A stretch of DNA of 64,000 nt from UBA3824 sp017541145 (GTDB lineage: Bacteria > Bacteroidota > Bacteroidia > Bacteroidales > UBA3824): NCBI GenBank assembly GCA_947168365.1, contig CAMVLO010000004.1:41661-105660 (forward strand), in the 5' to 3' direction. A program made the translations under genes and the position numbers. Under the pieces are notes generated by a model. That model was not told where the DNA came from. It made no database searches and saw nothing but the letters and a program-made list of their open reading frames with translations. Below, in pieces: positions 37,505 to 47,241 of the stretch (positions within the stretch are counted from its first letter, which is position 1; each line of letters begins with the position of its first letter).

Positions 37505-39100
37505 ATGAAAGAGTTACCTATTGGCATACAGACGTTCGACAAAATCATCAACAAGGATATGGTTTATGTCGATAAGACAGAATTGATTTTCAATTTGGTC
37601 AAGTTGAATTATGTTTTTCTTTCCCGTCCGCGAAGGTTCGGCAAATCGTTGCTAATTAGCACATTGCAGGCATATTTTGAGGGGAAGAAAGATTTATTCA
37701 AGGGTTGCAAAATCGAAAACCTTGAAACCCAATGGGAACAATATCCCGTGGTGACTTTGTCGTTTGCAAGTTGCAAATCGAACGATCTGGAGGTGATTGT
37801 CAGACACGTATCTATTGAATTGTCCAAAGAAGAATTCAAATACGGACTTGCTGACAAGGTGGAAACATCCAAAGACAAGGATGCTCCTGACATTAATTTC
37901 AATGACAGATTTAAGAATATTATCGAATCCGCCTATCAACAGACCGGCAAACAGGTTGTTCTTCTTATCGACGAATACGATGCCCTGATGCTCAACACAA
38001 TCACCGATTTAAAAGTTCAGGATGCTGTGCGCGTTCACATGAACAATCTCTTTTCGCCGATAAAAGATTTGGACCCGAAACTGAAATTTGTGTTCATAAC
38101 GGGAATCACCAAACTGAGCCAAATGTCGATTTTCTCAACTCTCAACAATCTGTCAGACATAAGTTTGGATTCGCGGTATTGCACTCTTTGCGGCTTTACG
38201 GAAAAGGAAGTCCGCACCGAACTAAAACCATACGTAGAGGCTTTTGCCGAAAAGTTAAAATGCAGTTTCGACGATGCCATCACAAGGCTCAAACAGCGTT
38301 ATGACGGCTACAAGTTTTCTGACGAGGACGAAGGCGTTTTTAATCCGTACAGTCTTTTGAGGGCATTGGATTCAAAAGTTTTCAAAAATTATTGGGTTGA
38401 AACGGCGACACCTTCATCGTTGATTTCGCTTTTAAGACAAGGCAAATCAGTAAAAATCAACGAATTGGAGGATATTTATATGAGTAGCGGACGTTTTGAC
38501 ACGCCCATCGAGCGGGTTACCGACATCGTGCCGTTCCTGTATCAAAGCGGATACTTGAGCATCAAGAGTTACGACCCCGATTTTGACCAATATGTCATTG
38601 GATTTCCCAACCGTGAGGTAAGATACGGATTTTCAGAAAGTTTAATCAAAAATTATATCGAGGAAGACATCGGCTTCAACAACGATATTTTCCGCCGCTC
38701 GGTGGTAACCGCCATCAAGGAAGACAATCCCGAAATCCTTTTGCAACATCTCCAAGATTTCTTGTGCAAAATTCCATATCCTAACGATGCCGCTAACACC
38801 CCTGAATGGTATTATCAAAACCTTTTGTATGCGATTTTGGCGACCTGCGGACTCAATGTTCAAACCGAAATCCGAACTTCCGACGGACGAATTGATTTTG
38901 TGTTGTTCTCGCCGAAATCAATTTTTCTTTTCGAGTTTAAACTCAACAAAACGGCGCAAGAAGCATTATCTCAAATCGACGAAAAAGATTACGCCCAAAA
39001 GTTCTCGTTTGAGGACAGAAAAATTTGGAAAATCGGCGTGAACTTTTCAAGCGAAAAGAGGACTGTGAACGAGTGGAAGATTGAAAATCCGCAAATCTGA
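37505..39100 (+). CDS. AAA-ATPase_like / PD-(D/E)XK nuclease protein, copy A
   Basis: ATG 37505 is the start because promoter and leader repeat lie directly before it; the open frame extends 162 bases further upstream. The 531-residue protein has a P-loop SRPRRFGKSLL (residues 40-50), Walker B VVLLIDEYDAL near 154 and ITGITKLSQMSIF near 200. The C-terminal PDDEXK_9 domain has an Asp in DGRIDFVLF near 463 and E-x-K in FEFKLN near 477. The family is of unknown function, probably a nuclease coupled to ATP. It is very similar to copies at 41642 and 58443. With copy C it shares an almost identical N-terminal stretch (37680-37745) and nuclease half, but its middle resembles copy B. Confidence 0.85.
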   Translation: MKELPIGIQTFDKIINKDMVYVDKTELIFNLVKLNYVFLSRPRRFGKSLLISTLQAYFEGKKDLFKGCKIENLETQWEQYPVVTLSFASCKSNDLEVIVRHVSIELSKEEFKYGLADKVETSKDKDAPDINFNDRFKNIIESAYQQTGKQVVLLIDEYDALMLNTITDLKVQDAVRVHMNNLFSPIKDLDPKLKFVFITGITKLSQMSIFSTLNNLSDISLDSRYCTLCGFTEKEVRTELKPYVEAFAEKLKCSFDDAITRLKQRYDGYKFSDEDEGVFNPYSLLRALDSKVFKNYWVETATPSSLISLLRQGKSVKINELEDIYMSSGRFDTPIERVTDIVPFLYQSGYLSIKSYDPDFDQYVIGFPNREVRYGFSESLIKNYIEEDIGFNNDIFRRSVVTAIKEDNPEILLQHLQDFLCKIPYPNDAANTPEWYYQNLLYAILATCGLNVQTEIRTSDGRIDFVLFSPKSIFLFEFKLNKTAQEALSQIDEKDYAQKFSFEDRKIWKIGVNFSSEKRTVNEWKIENPQI

Positions 39101-39115
39101 CCAAAAAGTATTTGA

Positions 39116-39141
39116 AGGGCGTAGAGGATTTAACGCGCCCT
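39116..39141 (+). terminator. Short GC hairpin after AAA copy A
   Basis: AGGGCG (39116-39121) and CGCCCT (39136-39141) flank a 14-nt loop, 16 bases after the stop codon. No clear T run, so termination is uncertain. Confidence 0.4.
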
Positions 39142-39156
39142 CTTCCTAAAAAAAAC

Positions 39157-39232
39157 TGTAAAACTACACTTTCTAAAATGTAATATTCCACCTTCAAAAA
39201 TGCATTTTACAATGATATAATTCTGACTTTTG
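39157..39232 (+). promoter_or_regulatory. Phased direct-repeat operator and promoter of cysD-cysN
   Basis: Repeat 1 TGTAAAACTACA (39157-39168), 10-base spacer, repeat 2 TGTAATATTCCA (39179-39190). The -7-like element ends with TTTTG at 39228-39232, exactly 42 bases after repeat 2. No -33 TTTG is found at the proper place, which fits dependence on an activator. Confidence 0.75.
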
Positions 39233-39255
39233 CAGCAAGAAAAATTTCATTGAAA

Positions 39256-40146
39256 ATGACACATTTAAACGAATTAGAAGCTGAATCAATTTATATTCTA
39301 AGGGAAACCGCAGCACAGTTTCAACGTCCGGCAATTTTGTTTTCGGGCGGAAAAGATTCAATTGTGGTTACTCACTTGGCATACAAGGCGTTTTACCCTG
39401 CAAAACTGCCTTTCCCGCTCGTTCATATTGACACGGGACACAATTTTAAGGAAACTATCGAATACCGCGACAACCTCGTTAAAAAACTCGGTGCTGACCT
39501 CATCGTCGGCTCGGTTCAGGAGAGCATCGACAAGGGTCGCGTAAAGGAGGAAACAGGTTACAATGCTTCACGCAACGCATTGCAGACCACCACTTTGCTC
39601 GACACCATCGAAAGCAACAAATTCGACGCTTGCATTGGCGGAGCACGCCGCGACGAGGAAAAAGCGAGAGCGAAAGAACGTATTTTTTCACACCGTGACG
39701 AGTTCGGTCAATGGAACCCTAAAAACCAACGTCCCGAACTTTGGAACATCTTCAACGGCAAGAAAAATCAGGGCGAACATTTCCGCGTCTTCCCGATTTC
39801 AAATTGGACTGAAATGGACGTTTGGCAGTACATTTACAAAGAAAAAATCGAACTTCCGAGCCTCTATTACACCCACACCCGCAAATGTTTTTACCGCGAC
39901 GGTCAGTGGCTCGCAGCCGAGGACTGCATCAAACGCCGCCCCGAAGAGGAAGTTGTGGAAAAGCAAGTACGCTGCCGCACCATCGGCGACATAACTTGCA
40001 CAGGCTTAACGCTTTCCACTGCTCACACCATTGAAGACATCATAGCCGAAACCGCTGCAACACGCGTTACAGAACGTGGCGGACGCGCCGACGACAAACG
40101 CAGCGAAACCGCAATGGAGGACAGAAAAATTAACGGCTATTTTTAG
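39256..40146 (+). CDS. cysD: Sulfate adenylyltransferase small subunit CysD
   Basis: CysD forms the heterodimeric ATP sulfurylase with CysN, making adenosine phosphosulfate (APS) from sulfate and ATP in the cytoplasm. ATG 39256 is preferred over a TTG two codons earlier. The 296-residue protein has the PP-loop FSGGKDSIVV (about residue 29), HIDTGHNFKETIEYRD, CIGGARRDEEKARAKER and RCRTIGDITCTG, all typical. It is preceded by the phased operator. The gap to cysN is 155 bases and strongly structured, yet no second operator is found there, so the two genes are probably one transcript. Confidence 0.95.
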   Translation: MTHLNELEAESIYILRETAAQFQRPAILFSGGKDSIVVTHLAYKAFYPAKLPFPLVHIDTGHNFKETIEYRDNLVKKLGADLIVGSVQESIDKGRVKEETGYNASRNALQTTTLLDTIESNKFDACIGGARRDEEKARAKERIFSHRDEFGQWNPKNQRPELWNIFNGKKNQGEHFRVFPISNWTEMDVWQYIYKEKIELPSLYYTHTRKCFYRDGQWLAAEDCIKRRPEEEVVEKQVRCRTIGDITCTGLTLSTAHTIEDIIAETAATRVTERGGRADDKRSETAMEDRKINGYF

Positions 40147-40149
40147 TCG

Positions 40150-40287
40150 CTCGCCGCGTGGCGTTCTTTTTTGGAAAAAAGAACCAAAAAACTTTTATAC
40201 TCGCACTTCGTGCGGATTATCACTTAAACCGGCGAGCATAGCGAGCCGAATATAAAAATTTTCCGGTTCCCTTTTTTAAAAGGGAAC
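40150..40287 (+). repeat. Highly structured intergenic element between cysD and cysN
   Basis: Several stems are nested: an outer pair CTCGCCG (40150-40156) with CGGCGAG (40230-40236); inside it GTTCTTTTTT/AAAAAAGAAC (40163-40184) and CGCAC/GTGCG (40202-40214); and after it GTTCCCTTTT/AAAAGGGAAC (40266-40287). The words GGCGTTCTTTTTTGGAAAAAA and the like resemble dispersed repeat elements of Bacteroidota. It may control the CysD to CysN ratio. Confidence 0.6.
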
Positions 40288-40301
40288 AAAAAGACAAAAA
40301 T

Positions 40302-41564
40302 ATGGCAAACGGATATTTAGATATGCAACTCCTGCGCTTTACGACGGCGGGGAGCGTTGACGACGGAAAATCGACTCTTATCGGACGACTTTTGTACGAT
40401 TCAAAATCGATTTTCGAAGATCAGTTGGAGGCAGTGGAACAGGCTTCTAAAAGTCGTGGAAATGAGGATGTAAACCTCGCACTGTTGACCGACGGACTTA
40501 AAGCCGAACGTGAACAGGGAATCACTATCGACGTGGCTTACAGATATTTTGCCACGCCCAAGCGCAAATTCATCATTGCCGACACTCCCGGGCACATTCA
40601 GTACACACGAAATATGGTGACGGGTGCTTCAACGGCAGATTTGGCGATAATTTTGATTGACGCAAGACACGGCGTTATGGAACAGACTATCCGACATTCG
40701 TACATTGCAACGTTACTCGGAATTTCGCGTATCGTGGTGTGTGTCAACAAGATGGACTTGGTTGATTTTTCAAAGGACGTTTTCGACAAAATCATTGTCG
40801 ACTACAAAGAAATGTCAAAACACCTTGACATTCCCGACACGGATTTTATTCCAATAAGTGCAAAAAACGGCGATAATGTTGTCAACAAATCCGACAACAC
40901 AGCTTGGTACACCGGCAAACCGCTTTTGGAATATTTGGAAACCGTGGAAATCAAAAAGTCTGAAAATCAGGAATTTCGTATGGCGGTTCAATATGTTGTC
41001 CGTCCGATTTCCGACAAGTTTGCAGATTTCAGGGGTTATGCCGGACGAATTGCGCAGGGCGTCCTCCACATAGGCGACAAAATCAAGGTTTTGCCTTCGG
41101 GAACGGTGTCAACGGTGAAAGGAATTTACAACGGTACGCAGGAATTGAACGAGGCTCAGGAAGGCGAATCGGTAAACATCACCCTCAACGACGACATCGA
41201 CATTTCGCGCGGGGATTATCTCGTTGCCGACGATGGCAATTTGCCGAAGGTTGACAATCTGTTCGTTCTCAACATCTGTTGGTTCAACACTACGCCGATG
41301 CAACTCCGCAAAAAATACATCGTCCGCCACGCCACGCAAGAGGTTCAGGGACTTTTTACGGCGATTGATTTCAAAACCGACATCTCCACGCAGGAGAAAA
41401 TTCACGAGGTCAACGAACTGCAACTCAACGACATCGCACAGGTTCAACTCAAAACCGCCAATCCTTTGGTTTTTGAAAGTTACAAACAAAACAAAGTTTT
41501 GGGTTCGCTGATTTTCGTTGATCCGTTCAGTTTTGAAACCGTCGGAGCAGGAATGATCATTTAA
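40302..41564 (+). CDS. cysN: Sulfate adenylyltransferase large subunit CysN
   Basis: CysN is the GTPase subunit of ATP sulfurylase. The 420-residue protein has G1 GSVDDGKST (residues 17-25), the switch region REQGITIDVAYRYF, G3 DTPGH near 94 and G4 NKMD near 149, followed by beta-barrel domains as in EF-Tu relatives. It is the CysN-only form without a fused APS kinase, which agrees with the APS-type reductase encoded at 49751. The last 44 bases (41521-41564) are repeated at 47848-47891. AAA copy B starts 78 bases downstream. Confidence 0.95.
   Translation: MANGYLDMQLLRFTTAGSVDDGKSTLIGRLLYDSKSIFEDQLEAVEQASKSRGNEDVNLALLTDGLKAEREQGITIDVAYRYFATPKRKFIIADTPGHIQYTRNMVTGASTADLAIILIDARHGVMEQTIRHSYIATLLGISRIVVCVNKMDLVDFSKDVFDKIIVDYKEMSKHLDIPDTDFIPISAKNGDNVVNKSDNTAWYTGKPLLEYLETVEIKKSENQEFRMAVQYVVRPISDKFADFRGYAGRIAQGVLHIGDKIKVLPSGTVSTVKGIYNGTQELNEAQEGESVNITLNDDIDISRGDYLVADDGNLPKVDNLFVLNICWFNTTPMQLRKKYIVRHATQEVQGLFTAIDFKTDISTQEKIHEVNELQLNDIAQVQLKTANPLVFESYKQNKVLGSLIFVDPFSFETVGAGMII
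41521..41564 (+). repeat. 44-bp direct repeat, copy 1 (3' end of cysN)
   Basis: The last 44 bases of cysN, including the stop codon, recur at 47848-47891 with a single C to T difference. They flank the block with AAA copy B and the DUF262 genes. Confidence 0.9.
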
Positions 41565-41589
41565 GAAAATTGGGCAAACTTTTGTCCCG

Positions 41590-41640
41590 TTTCGTAAAAA
41601 AAATGTATCTTTGCGGTTGAAGACGAAAAACTTTAACCGC
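41590..41640 (+). promoter_or_regulatory. Shared promoter and leader inverted repeat, AAA copy B
   Basis: TATCTTTG at 41606-41613 is followed by GCGGTT (41613-41618) and AACCGC (41635-41640). The sixth pair has changed from A-T in copy C to T-A here, keeping the pairing. ATG follows at 41642. The loop is three bases longer than in copies A and C. Confidence 0.7.
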
Positions 41641-41641
41641 T

Positions 41642-43228
41642 ATGAGAGAGTTACCTATCGGCATACAGACGTTTTCGGAGATTGTCAACCGAAATTGCGT
41701 TTATGTGGACAAAACCGAGTTGATTTACAAGATGGTTTCGTCCCAAAAATATATTTTTCTTTCCCGTCCGCGTAGATTTGGCAAATCGTTGCTAATTAGC
41801 ACGTTACAGTCATACTTCGAGGGCAGGAAAGATTTGTTCAATGGTTGCAAAATCAACGAACTTGATACCCAATGGATACAATATCCCGTTGTAACATTGA
41901 GTTTCGCTTCTTGCAAATCGGACAAGTTGGATGCGATTGTTAAATTTATTTCAATCACCTTGTCGGAACAAGAATTTAAATTCGGGCTTGTTGACCAAGT
42001 GGAATCATCAAAAGACGATAAGGCTATTGATATTAATTTCAATGTTCGTCTTAGCAACATCGTCGATGCCGCCTATCAAAAAAACGGCAAACAAGTTGCC
42101 ATCCTTATTGACGAGTACGATGCGCTGATGTTCAACACAATAACAGATTTGAAAACACAGGATGCGGTGCGTGTTCACTTGAACAATCTTTTTTCGCCGA
42201 TTAAGGATTTGGACCCGAAACTCAAATTTGTGTTCATAACGGGAATCACAAAACTGAGCCAAATGTCGATTTTCTCAACGCTCAACAATCTGACTGACAT
42301 AAGTTTGGATTCGCGTTACTGTACTCTTTGCGGCTTTACAGAAAACGAAGTCCGCACCGAACTCAAACCATACGTGGAGGATTTCGCCAACAAATTCAAA
42401 TGCAATTTCGACGATGCCATCGCAAGGCTCAAACAGCGTTACGATGGCTATAAATTCTCTGACGAGGACGAAGGCGTTTTTAATCCGTATAGTCTTTTAA
42501 GGGCTTTGGATTCAAAGGTTTTCAAAAATTATTGGGTTGAAACCGCCACACCTTCCTCTTTGTTGGCTTTGCTGCGCGAAAACGAAAACTTACAAATAGG
42601 TGATTTGGAAAGCGTTATGCTTAGTAGCGACTTTTTTGATACGCCGGTTGAGCGTGTTACCGACATTATTCCGTTGCTTTACCAAAGCGGTTACCTTTCG
42701 ATAAAGAATTATGATGCAGATTTTGATCAATATGAGATAGGTTTTCCAAATTCGGAAGTCAAGTTTGGATTCTTAAACACTTTGATGAAAAAATACGCCG
42801 TTGTTGACAATGGCAAGGAAAATTCGCTTTTCCGCCGCTCGGTGGTAACGTCCGTCAAGGAAGACAATCCCGAAATCCTATTGAAACAGTTGCAGGATTT
42901 TATGCGCAAAATTCCGTACCCCAACACCGCCGACACACCCGAATGGTACTATCAAAACCTTCTCTATGCCATTCTTGCCACCTGCGGCCTCAACGTCCAA
43001 ACCGAAATCCGCACATCCGACGGACGCATCGATTTTGTGTTGTTTTCGCCGAAATCAATTTTTATTTTCGAGTTTAAACTCAACAAATCCGCCGAAGAAG
43101 CATTATCGCAAATCGATGAAAAACAATACGCAAATAAATACTCGTTTGACGACAGAAAAATTTGGAAAATCGGCGTAAACTTTTCAAGCGAAGAAAGGAC
43201 TGTGGATGAGTGGAAGGTGGGGAAATAA
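41642..43228 (+). CDS. AAA-ATPase_like / PD-(D/E)XK nuclease protein, copy B
   Basis: The 528-residue protein has the same plan as copy A: P-loop SRPRRFGKSLL, Walker B VAILIDEYDAL, sensor ITGITKLSQMSIF, nuclease Asp in DGRIDFVLF and E-x-K in FEFKLN. The middle region (SLDSRYCTLCGFTENEVRTE to LLRALDSKVFKNYWVE) is almost identical to copy A. The segment after it (about residues 320-420) differs from both A and C. It is the first gene of a block that continues with two DUF262 genes, and it lies directly behind cysN. Confidence 0.85.
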   Translation: MRELPIGIQTFSEIVNRNCVYVDKTELIYKMVSSQKYIFLSRPRRFGKSLLISTLQSYFEGRKDLFNGCKINELDTQWIQYPVVTLSFASCKSDKLDAIVKFISITLSEQEFKFGLVDQVESSKDDKAIDINFNVRLSNIVDAAYQKNGKQVAILIDEYDALMFNTITDLKTQDAVRVHLNNLFSPIKDLDPKLKFVFITGITKLSQMSIFSTLNNLTDISLDSRYCTLCGFTENEVRTELKPYVEDFANKFKCNFDDAIARLKQRYDGYKFSDEDEGVFNPYSLLRALDSKVFKNYWVETATPSSLLALLRENENLQIGDLESVMLSSDFFDTPVERVTDIIPLLYQSGYLSIKNYDADFDQYEIGFPNSEVKFGFLNTLMKKYAVVDNGKENSLFRRSVVTSVKEDNPEILLKQLQDFMRKIPYPNTADTPEWYYQNLLYAILATCGLNVQTEIRTSDGRIDFVLFSPKSIFIFEFKLNKSAEEALSQIDEKQYANKYSFDDRKIWKIGVNFSSEERTVDEWKVGK

Positions 43229-43269
43229 TTATTATTCGGACACTTAACAAATATTAAAACAGCATAAAA

Positions 43270-45000
43270 ATGTCGAACACAAAACTCGAAACAAAATTAG
43301 TAGGCAACATCAGCGGCGACTTCTTTATTGCCGATTACCAACGAGGTTATCGGTGGAAAGAAGAAGTTGAAATGTTGCTCAACGATATATCAGAGATAGA
43401 AGAAGGCAAAAATTATTGTCTCCAACCTATTGTGGTGAAGAATGTTGACGGTAAATATGAATTGATAGACGGTCAACAACGTCTTACCACATTGTATTTG
43501 ATTCAAAAATTCACAAAGATATATCGACCAAAGATCCAAATTAAATACACTATTTCGTATGAAACGAGGGAGGACAGCAAAAACTTTCTTGAAAATTTAA
43601 ATTTTGAATGCATTAACGACAACCCACACAACATTGATGAATATTTTATCAATGAAGCCGCAACAATAATCAAAAATTGGTTTGAGAAATTCAACAATGA
43701 AAACCAACCAAAATATACCGACGATGACGATGCCGCCAATGACATTCAAACAAAACTTAATAACAAAGTTCACGTAATTTGGTATGAAGTTGATGCCGAA
43801 GAAAATTCGACAAAATTATTCACACGCTTGAATATCGGAAAAATACCGCTGACAAATGCAGAACTTGTAAAAGCCTTGTTTTTAAGTAGAAACAATGGGA
43901 TTGACGACCAAAAACAATTGGAAATTGCAACTCAGTGGGATATCATAGAAAAAGAACTCAGAAACGACAATTTGTGGTGTTTCATCACAAACGAAGACGT
44001 TGAAAACTATGCCACAAGGATAGAATTGATTTTCAATCTGATGGCAAACAAAAAAAGTTCGGACAAAGAGCAATTTAGAACATTTTTCTATTTCAACGAC
44101 AAGATTAAAGGCGAGAAAAACAAAGCGGACGTTTGGGAGGAGATAATGCGCTATTATCAAAAAATAAAAGAATGGCACGAAAATTTCGAAGTGTATCATA
44201 AAGTTGGATATCTCATTGCAACAGAATCAATTACACTACAACAACTTCTTAACGAGTCCGTTGATAAAACAAAATCTGATTTCCAAATATCGTTAAACGA
44301 AAAAATCGCACAAAGCATAAACTTTAACAAAGCATACGCAGATTTGTCTTATGATAATGATAAAGCACAAATTGCTAAAATGCTACTTTTGTTCAATGTT
44401 GAAACCATCAGGCAAAAGAAGGATGATTTTATGCGGTTCCCATTTGAGAGGCACAAAAAAGAGTGTTGGAGTTTGGAACATATTCACGCGCAACATTCCG
44501 AAGGTTTGAACAAAGATGAAGCAAGAAAAGAATGGCTTCTCAATCATAAACAATCTTTAATATCCCTTAAAGATGAGAAACTTAGCGACATTATTAGACG
44601 TTGCGACGAGTTGATTTCAAAGATTGAGAATCCCAACGACAAATCGAATGTCGGCGACATCTTCGACCCTCTGTTTACAGATGTTGTAAAATGCCTTTCA
44701 GAAAACGGCGAAACCGAAGAAATTGATACTTTGGATAATATGGCGTTGCTGTCGACAAAAGACAACTCCACCCTAAATAATTCTACCTTTGACGTTAAGC
44801 GTAATAGAATTATTGCAATGGATCAAACAATTAACTATATTCCTGTTTGCACAAAAAGGGTATTCCTCAAATATTACACACAGTCCGCCGACAACCAACT
44901 CCATTTTTGGGGCAAAGCGGACAGAAAGGCATACATTCAAAATATGAATGACGTGCTAAAACCATATTTTGCTATTATCAACAAAACAATTGAATTATGA
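43270..45000 (+). CDS. DUF262 protein with C-terminal HNH-like domain (GmrSD-type)
   Basis: The 576-residue protein begins with a DUF262 (ParB-like nuclease/NTPase) domain: FFIADYQRGYRWKEEVEMLL and the signature DGQQRLTTLY near residue 64. The C-terminal region carries a His-rich EHIHAQHSEG motif near residue 408, resembling the DUF1524 HNH nuclease of GmrSD type IV restriction enzymes, which cut DNA with modified cytosines. Its stop overlaps the start of the next DUF262 gene by four bases. A restriction or anti-phage role is likely from family and layout. The promoter is not obvious, so it may be read from AAA copy B, 41 bases upstream. Confidence 0.8.
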   Translation: MSNTKLETKLVGNISGDFFIADYQRGYRWKEEVEMLLNDISEIEEGKNYCLQPIVVKNVDGKYELIDGQQRLTTLYLIQKFTKIYRPKIQIKYTISYETREDSKNFLENLNFECINDNPHNIDEYFINEAATIIKNWFEKFNNENQPKYTDDDDAANDIQTKLNNKVHVIWYEVDAEENSTKLFTRLNIGKIPLTNAELVKALFLSRNNGIDDQKQLEIATQWDIIEKELRNDNLWCFITNEDVENYATRIELIFNLMANKKSSDKEQFRTFFYFNDKIKGEKNKADVWEEIMRYYQKIKEWHENFEVYHKVGYLIATESITLQQLLNESVDKTKSDFQISLNEKIAQSINFNKAYADLSYDNDKAQIAKMLLLFNVETIRQKKDDFMRFPFERHKKECWSLEHIHAQHSEGLNKDEARKEWLLNHKQSLISLKDEKLSDIIRRCDELISKIENPNDKSNVGDIFDPLFTDVVKCLSENGETEEIDTLDNMALLSTKDNSTLNNSTFDVKRNRIIAMDQTINYIPVCTKRVFLKYYTQSADNQLHFWGKADRKAYIQNMNDVLKPYFAIINKTIEL

Positions 45001-47207
45001 CACCAAAACTATATACATTTAAAAATTTAATAGGTTCTGATTTTCCAATTGATGATGAAAAATCAGTTCGGATAGACGACGTTATAATCCCTCGTATACA
45101 GCGAGATTATGCGCAAGGAAGAGTCGGCAAAACGGTCACCAAGATAAGGAAACGTTTTTTGGATGCCCTTTACGATGCTGTTGTATACCCAAAGCCTATC
45201 ACATTGGATTTTATTTATGGTGATGTTGAAAATGGCAAACTTACATTACTCGATGGACAACAACGGCTTACGACTTTATTTTTGCTCCATTGGTACGCCG
45301 CTAAAAAAGATAATATAGCAAAAACTGAATATGATTTTCTGAATCATTTTTCGTATGCTACGCGATTTAGTTCAAGGGATTTTTGTAAGGTTATAGTCGA
45401 AAAAGAAATCGAATTTGGCACTAACAAACTCTCTGAAACTATTGAAAATCAAGCGTGGTATCCATACGATTGGAAAAATGATCCGACAATACAAAGTATG
45501 TTGATAATGATAGATGCTATCAATAGTCAGTTTTCAAATGTCAGCAATTTGTGGCAGGCACTGACAGATAAAAATCTCATCTCTTTCTATTTCCTACCGT
45601 TGGAAAAAATGGGATTAAGCGACGAATTGTACATAAAGATGAATTCTCGTGGCAAACCTTTGACAGATTTTGAACATTTTAAGGCTGAATTTTTGGAAGT
45701 AATTAAAGAACAGAATGAGGATTTGTATAAGGAATTCAGTCACAAAATAGACATTGAATGGACTGATATGCTCTTCCCTTATCGTGGCGATAATCAGATT
45801 ATTGACGACGAATTTATGAGATATTTTAAATTTGTCAGCCATATTATTTGCTATCAGAATGACATACGCCCTATTGAAGACGACGAATTTAAAATTTTAA
45901 AACAACTTTACTCAAAAGGCAATCCAAGTTCCGTCAAGAATTTAGAGTTCTTAAAATCTGCATTTGATTGTTGGTGTGGCATTGATATAGAACAGTTTTT
46001 CACTTCATTTTTTTACTTGGACGTTTACGAAATTGGTAAAACAAGAATTCTCCTTAAAGAAAGGGAATCAGTGAATTTGTTCAATGATTGCTGTAAATAT
46101 CACTCAGAGTTTACTAACAACGGAAGAAACCGTTTGTTTTCCCTAAATAGTATGTTGTTGTTTTACGCCGTGTTGCTGTATCGTTTAAATACCGACTCTA
46201 TCAGCGAGAAAGATTTTAGGCGCAGAATCCGCATTGTGCGAAATCTAACTGAAAATTCGCAGTTTGAAATCCGTGAATTTGACCAATACGGCAACAACCA
46301 AATGCAACGTTTGTTGAATGATGTATCAGAAATTATACTCAACGGCAATGTCATAACAGAGGACAGAGGTTTTAACCTGTTACAGAAAAACGAGGAAAAG
46401 CAAAAACTCGAATGGCAACAAAATAATAATCAGTATCTTGACGAACTTTTCAAACTTGAAGACCATAAACTTCTGAAAGGCACAATATCAATTGTAGGAT
46501 TGAACACTCCCAATAATTTTACAAAATTCCATACGCTCTTCGACAATGTTAATTTTGACCTGATTAACAGAGCATTGCTCTGTATAGGTGAATTCTGCCA
46601 AAATTTAGGTTGGCGCACACAGTTAGGCGTAGCATCAAGAGAGTCTGTTTGGATTGATTTGTTCCATCCCACAAAAAAACGTAATGAAAATAATAGTTTC
46701 GAAAACACATCTCGTATTTTAAACATCTTACTCTCACAATTACCTGATAATGAAGCCGATATTCAGGCGTATTTGGAAAACTTAGTGTCTAATTATTTGA
46801 ACGATTCAAATACATTAAAAGAATGGCGTTATTATTTCGTGAAATACGAACCAATGCGTTATGACACTTACGGAATGTACTGGTGGAAGGACAAAACTAA
46901 CAAACCTTACGAAGTAATAATGATGCACACAGAAAAAGGCATTAATGGTAGGAACTGGAATGTATTTGCCTACACTTTATGGAAGTTACATCCGTTGCTG
47001 TTTGAACTAAATAATTATGCTTATCAAGGTGACAAATTGAAACTTAAAAACAAAGAGGCTTATATTGACATTCTCAACGACAAATTCATCATCGAAGAAG
47101 AAAATCAAGAACCAATAACTTTTCCGATACTACAAAATGATGATGGAATAGATTTAATAGATAGAGTTGAATATTTATATGATAAAATTTTAGAATATGT
47201 GAAATAA
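44997..47207 (+). CDS. Second DUF262 protein
   Basis: The 736-residue protein overlaps the preceding DUF262 gene by ATGA at 44997. It has IPRIQRDYAQGR near residue 30 and DGQQRLTTLFLLHWYAA near residue 85, the DUF262 signature. The rest (about 200-700) is helical and includes EFDQYGNNQMQRLLNDVSE and MYWWKDKTNKPYEVIMMHTE. I do not see an HNH motif, so this chain would be the NTP-binding or targeting partner, or would need its partner for cleavage. Pairs of DUF262 genes of unequal length occur in defence islands. Confidence 0.75.
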   Translation: MTPKLYTFKNLIGSDFPIDDEKSVRIDDVIIPRIQRDYAQGRVGKTVTKIRKRFLDALYDAVVYPKPITLDFIYGDVENGKLTLLDGQQRLTTLFLLHWYAAKKDNIAKTEYDFLNHFSYATRFSSRDFCKVIVEKEIEFGTNKLSETIENQAWYPYDWKNDPTIQSMLIMIDAINSQFSNVSNLWQALTDKNLISFYFLPLEKMGLSDELYIKMNSRGKPLTDFEHFKAEFLEVIKEQNEDLYKEFSHKIDIEWTDMLFPYRGDNQIIDDEFMRYFKFVSHIICYQNDIRPIEDDEFKILKQLYSKGNPSSVKNLEFLKSAFDCWCGIDIEQFFTSFFYLDVYEIGKTRILLKERESVNLFNDCCKYHSEFTNNGRNRLFSLNSMLLFYAVLLYRLNTDSISEKDFRRRIRIVRNLTENSQFEIREFDQYGNNQMQRLLNDVSEIILNGNVITEDRGFNLLQKNEEKQKLEWQQNNNQYLDELFKLEDHKLLKGTISIVGLNTPNNFTKFHTLFDNVNFDLINRALLCIGEFCQNLGWRTQLGVASRESVWIDLFHPTKKRNENNSFENTSRILNILLSQLPDNEADIQAYLENLVSNYLNDSNTLKEWRYYFVKYEPMRYDTYGMYWWKDKTNKPYEVIMMHTEKGINGRNWNVFAYTLWKLHPLLFELNNYAYQGDKLKLKNKEAYIDILNDKFIIEEENQEPITFPILQNDDGIDLIDRVEYLYDKILEYVK

Positions 47208-47241
47208 CATTTTTTTTGGAATTCAATAATCTCAACCTACT

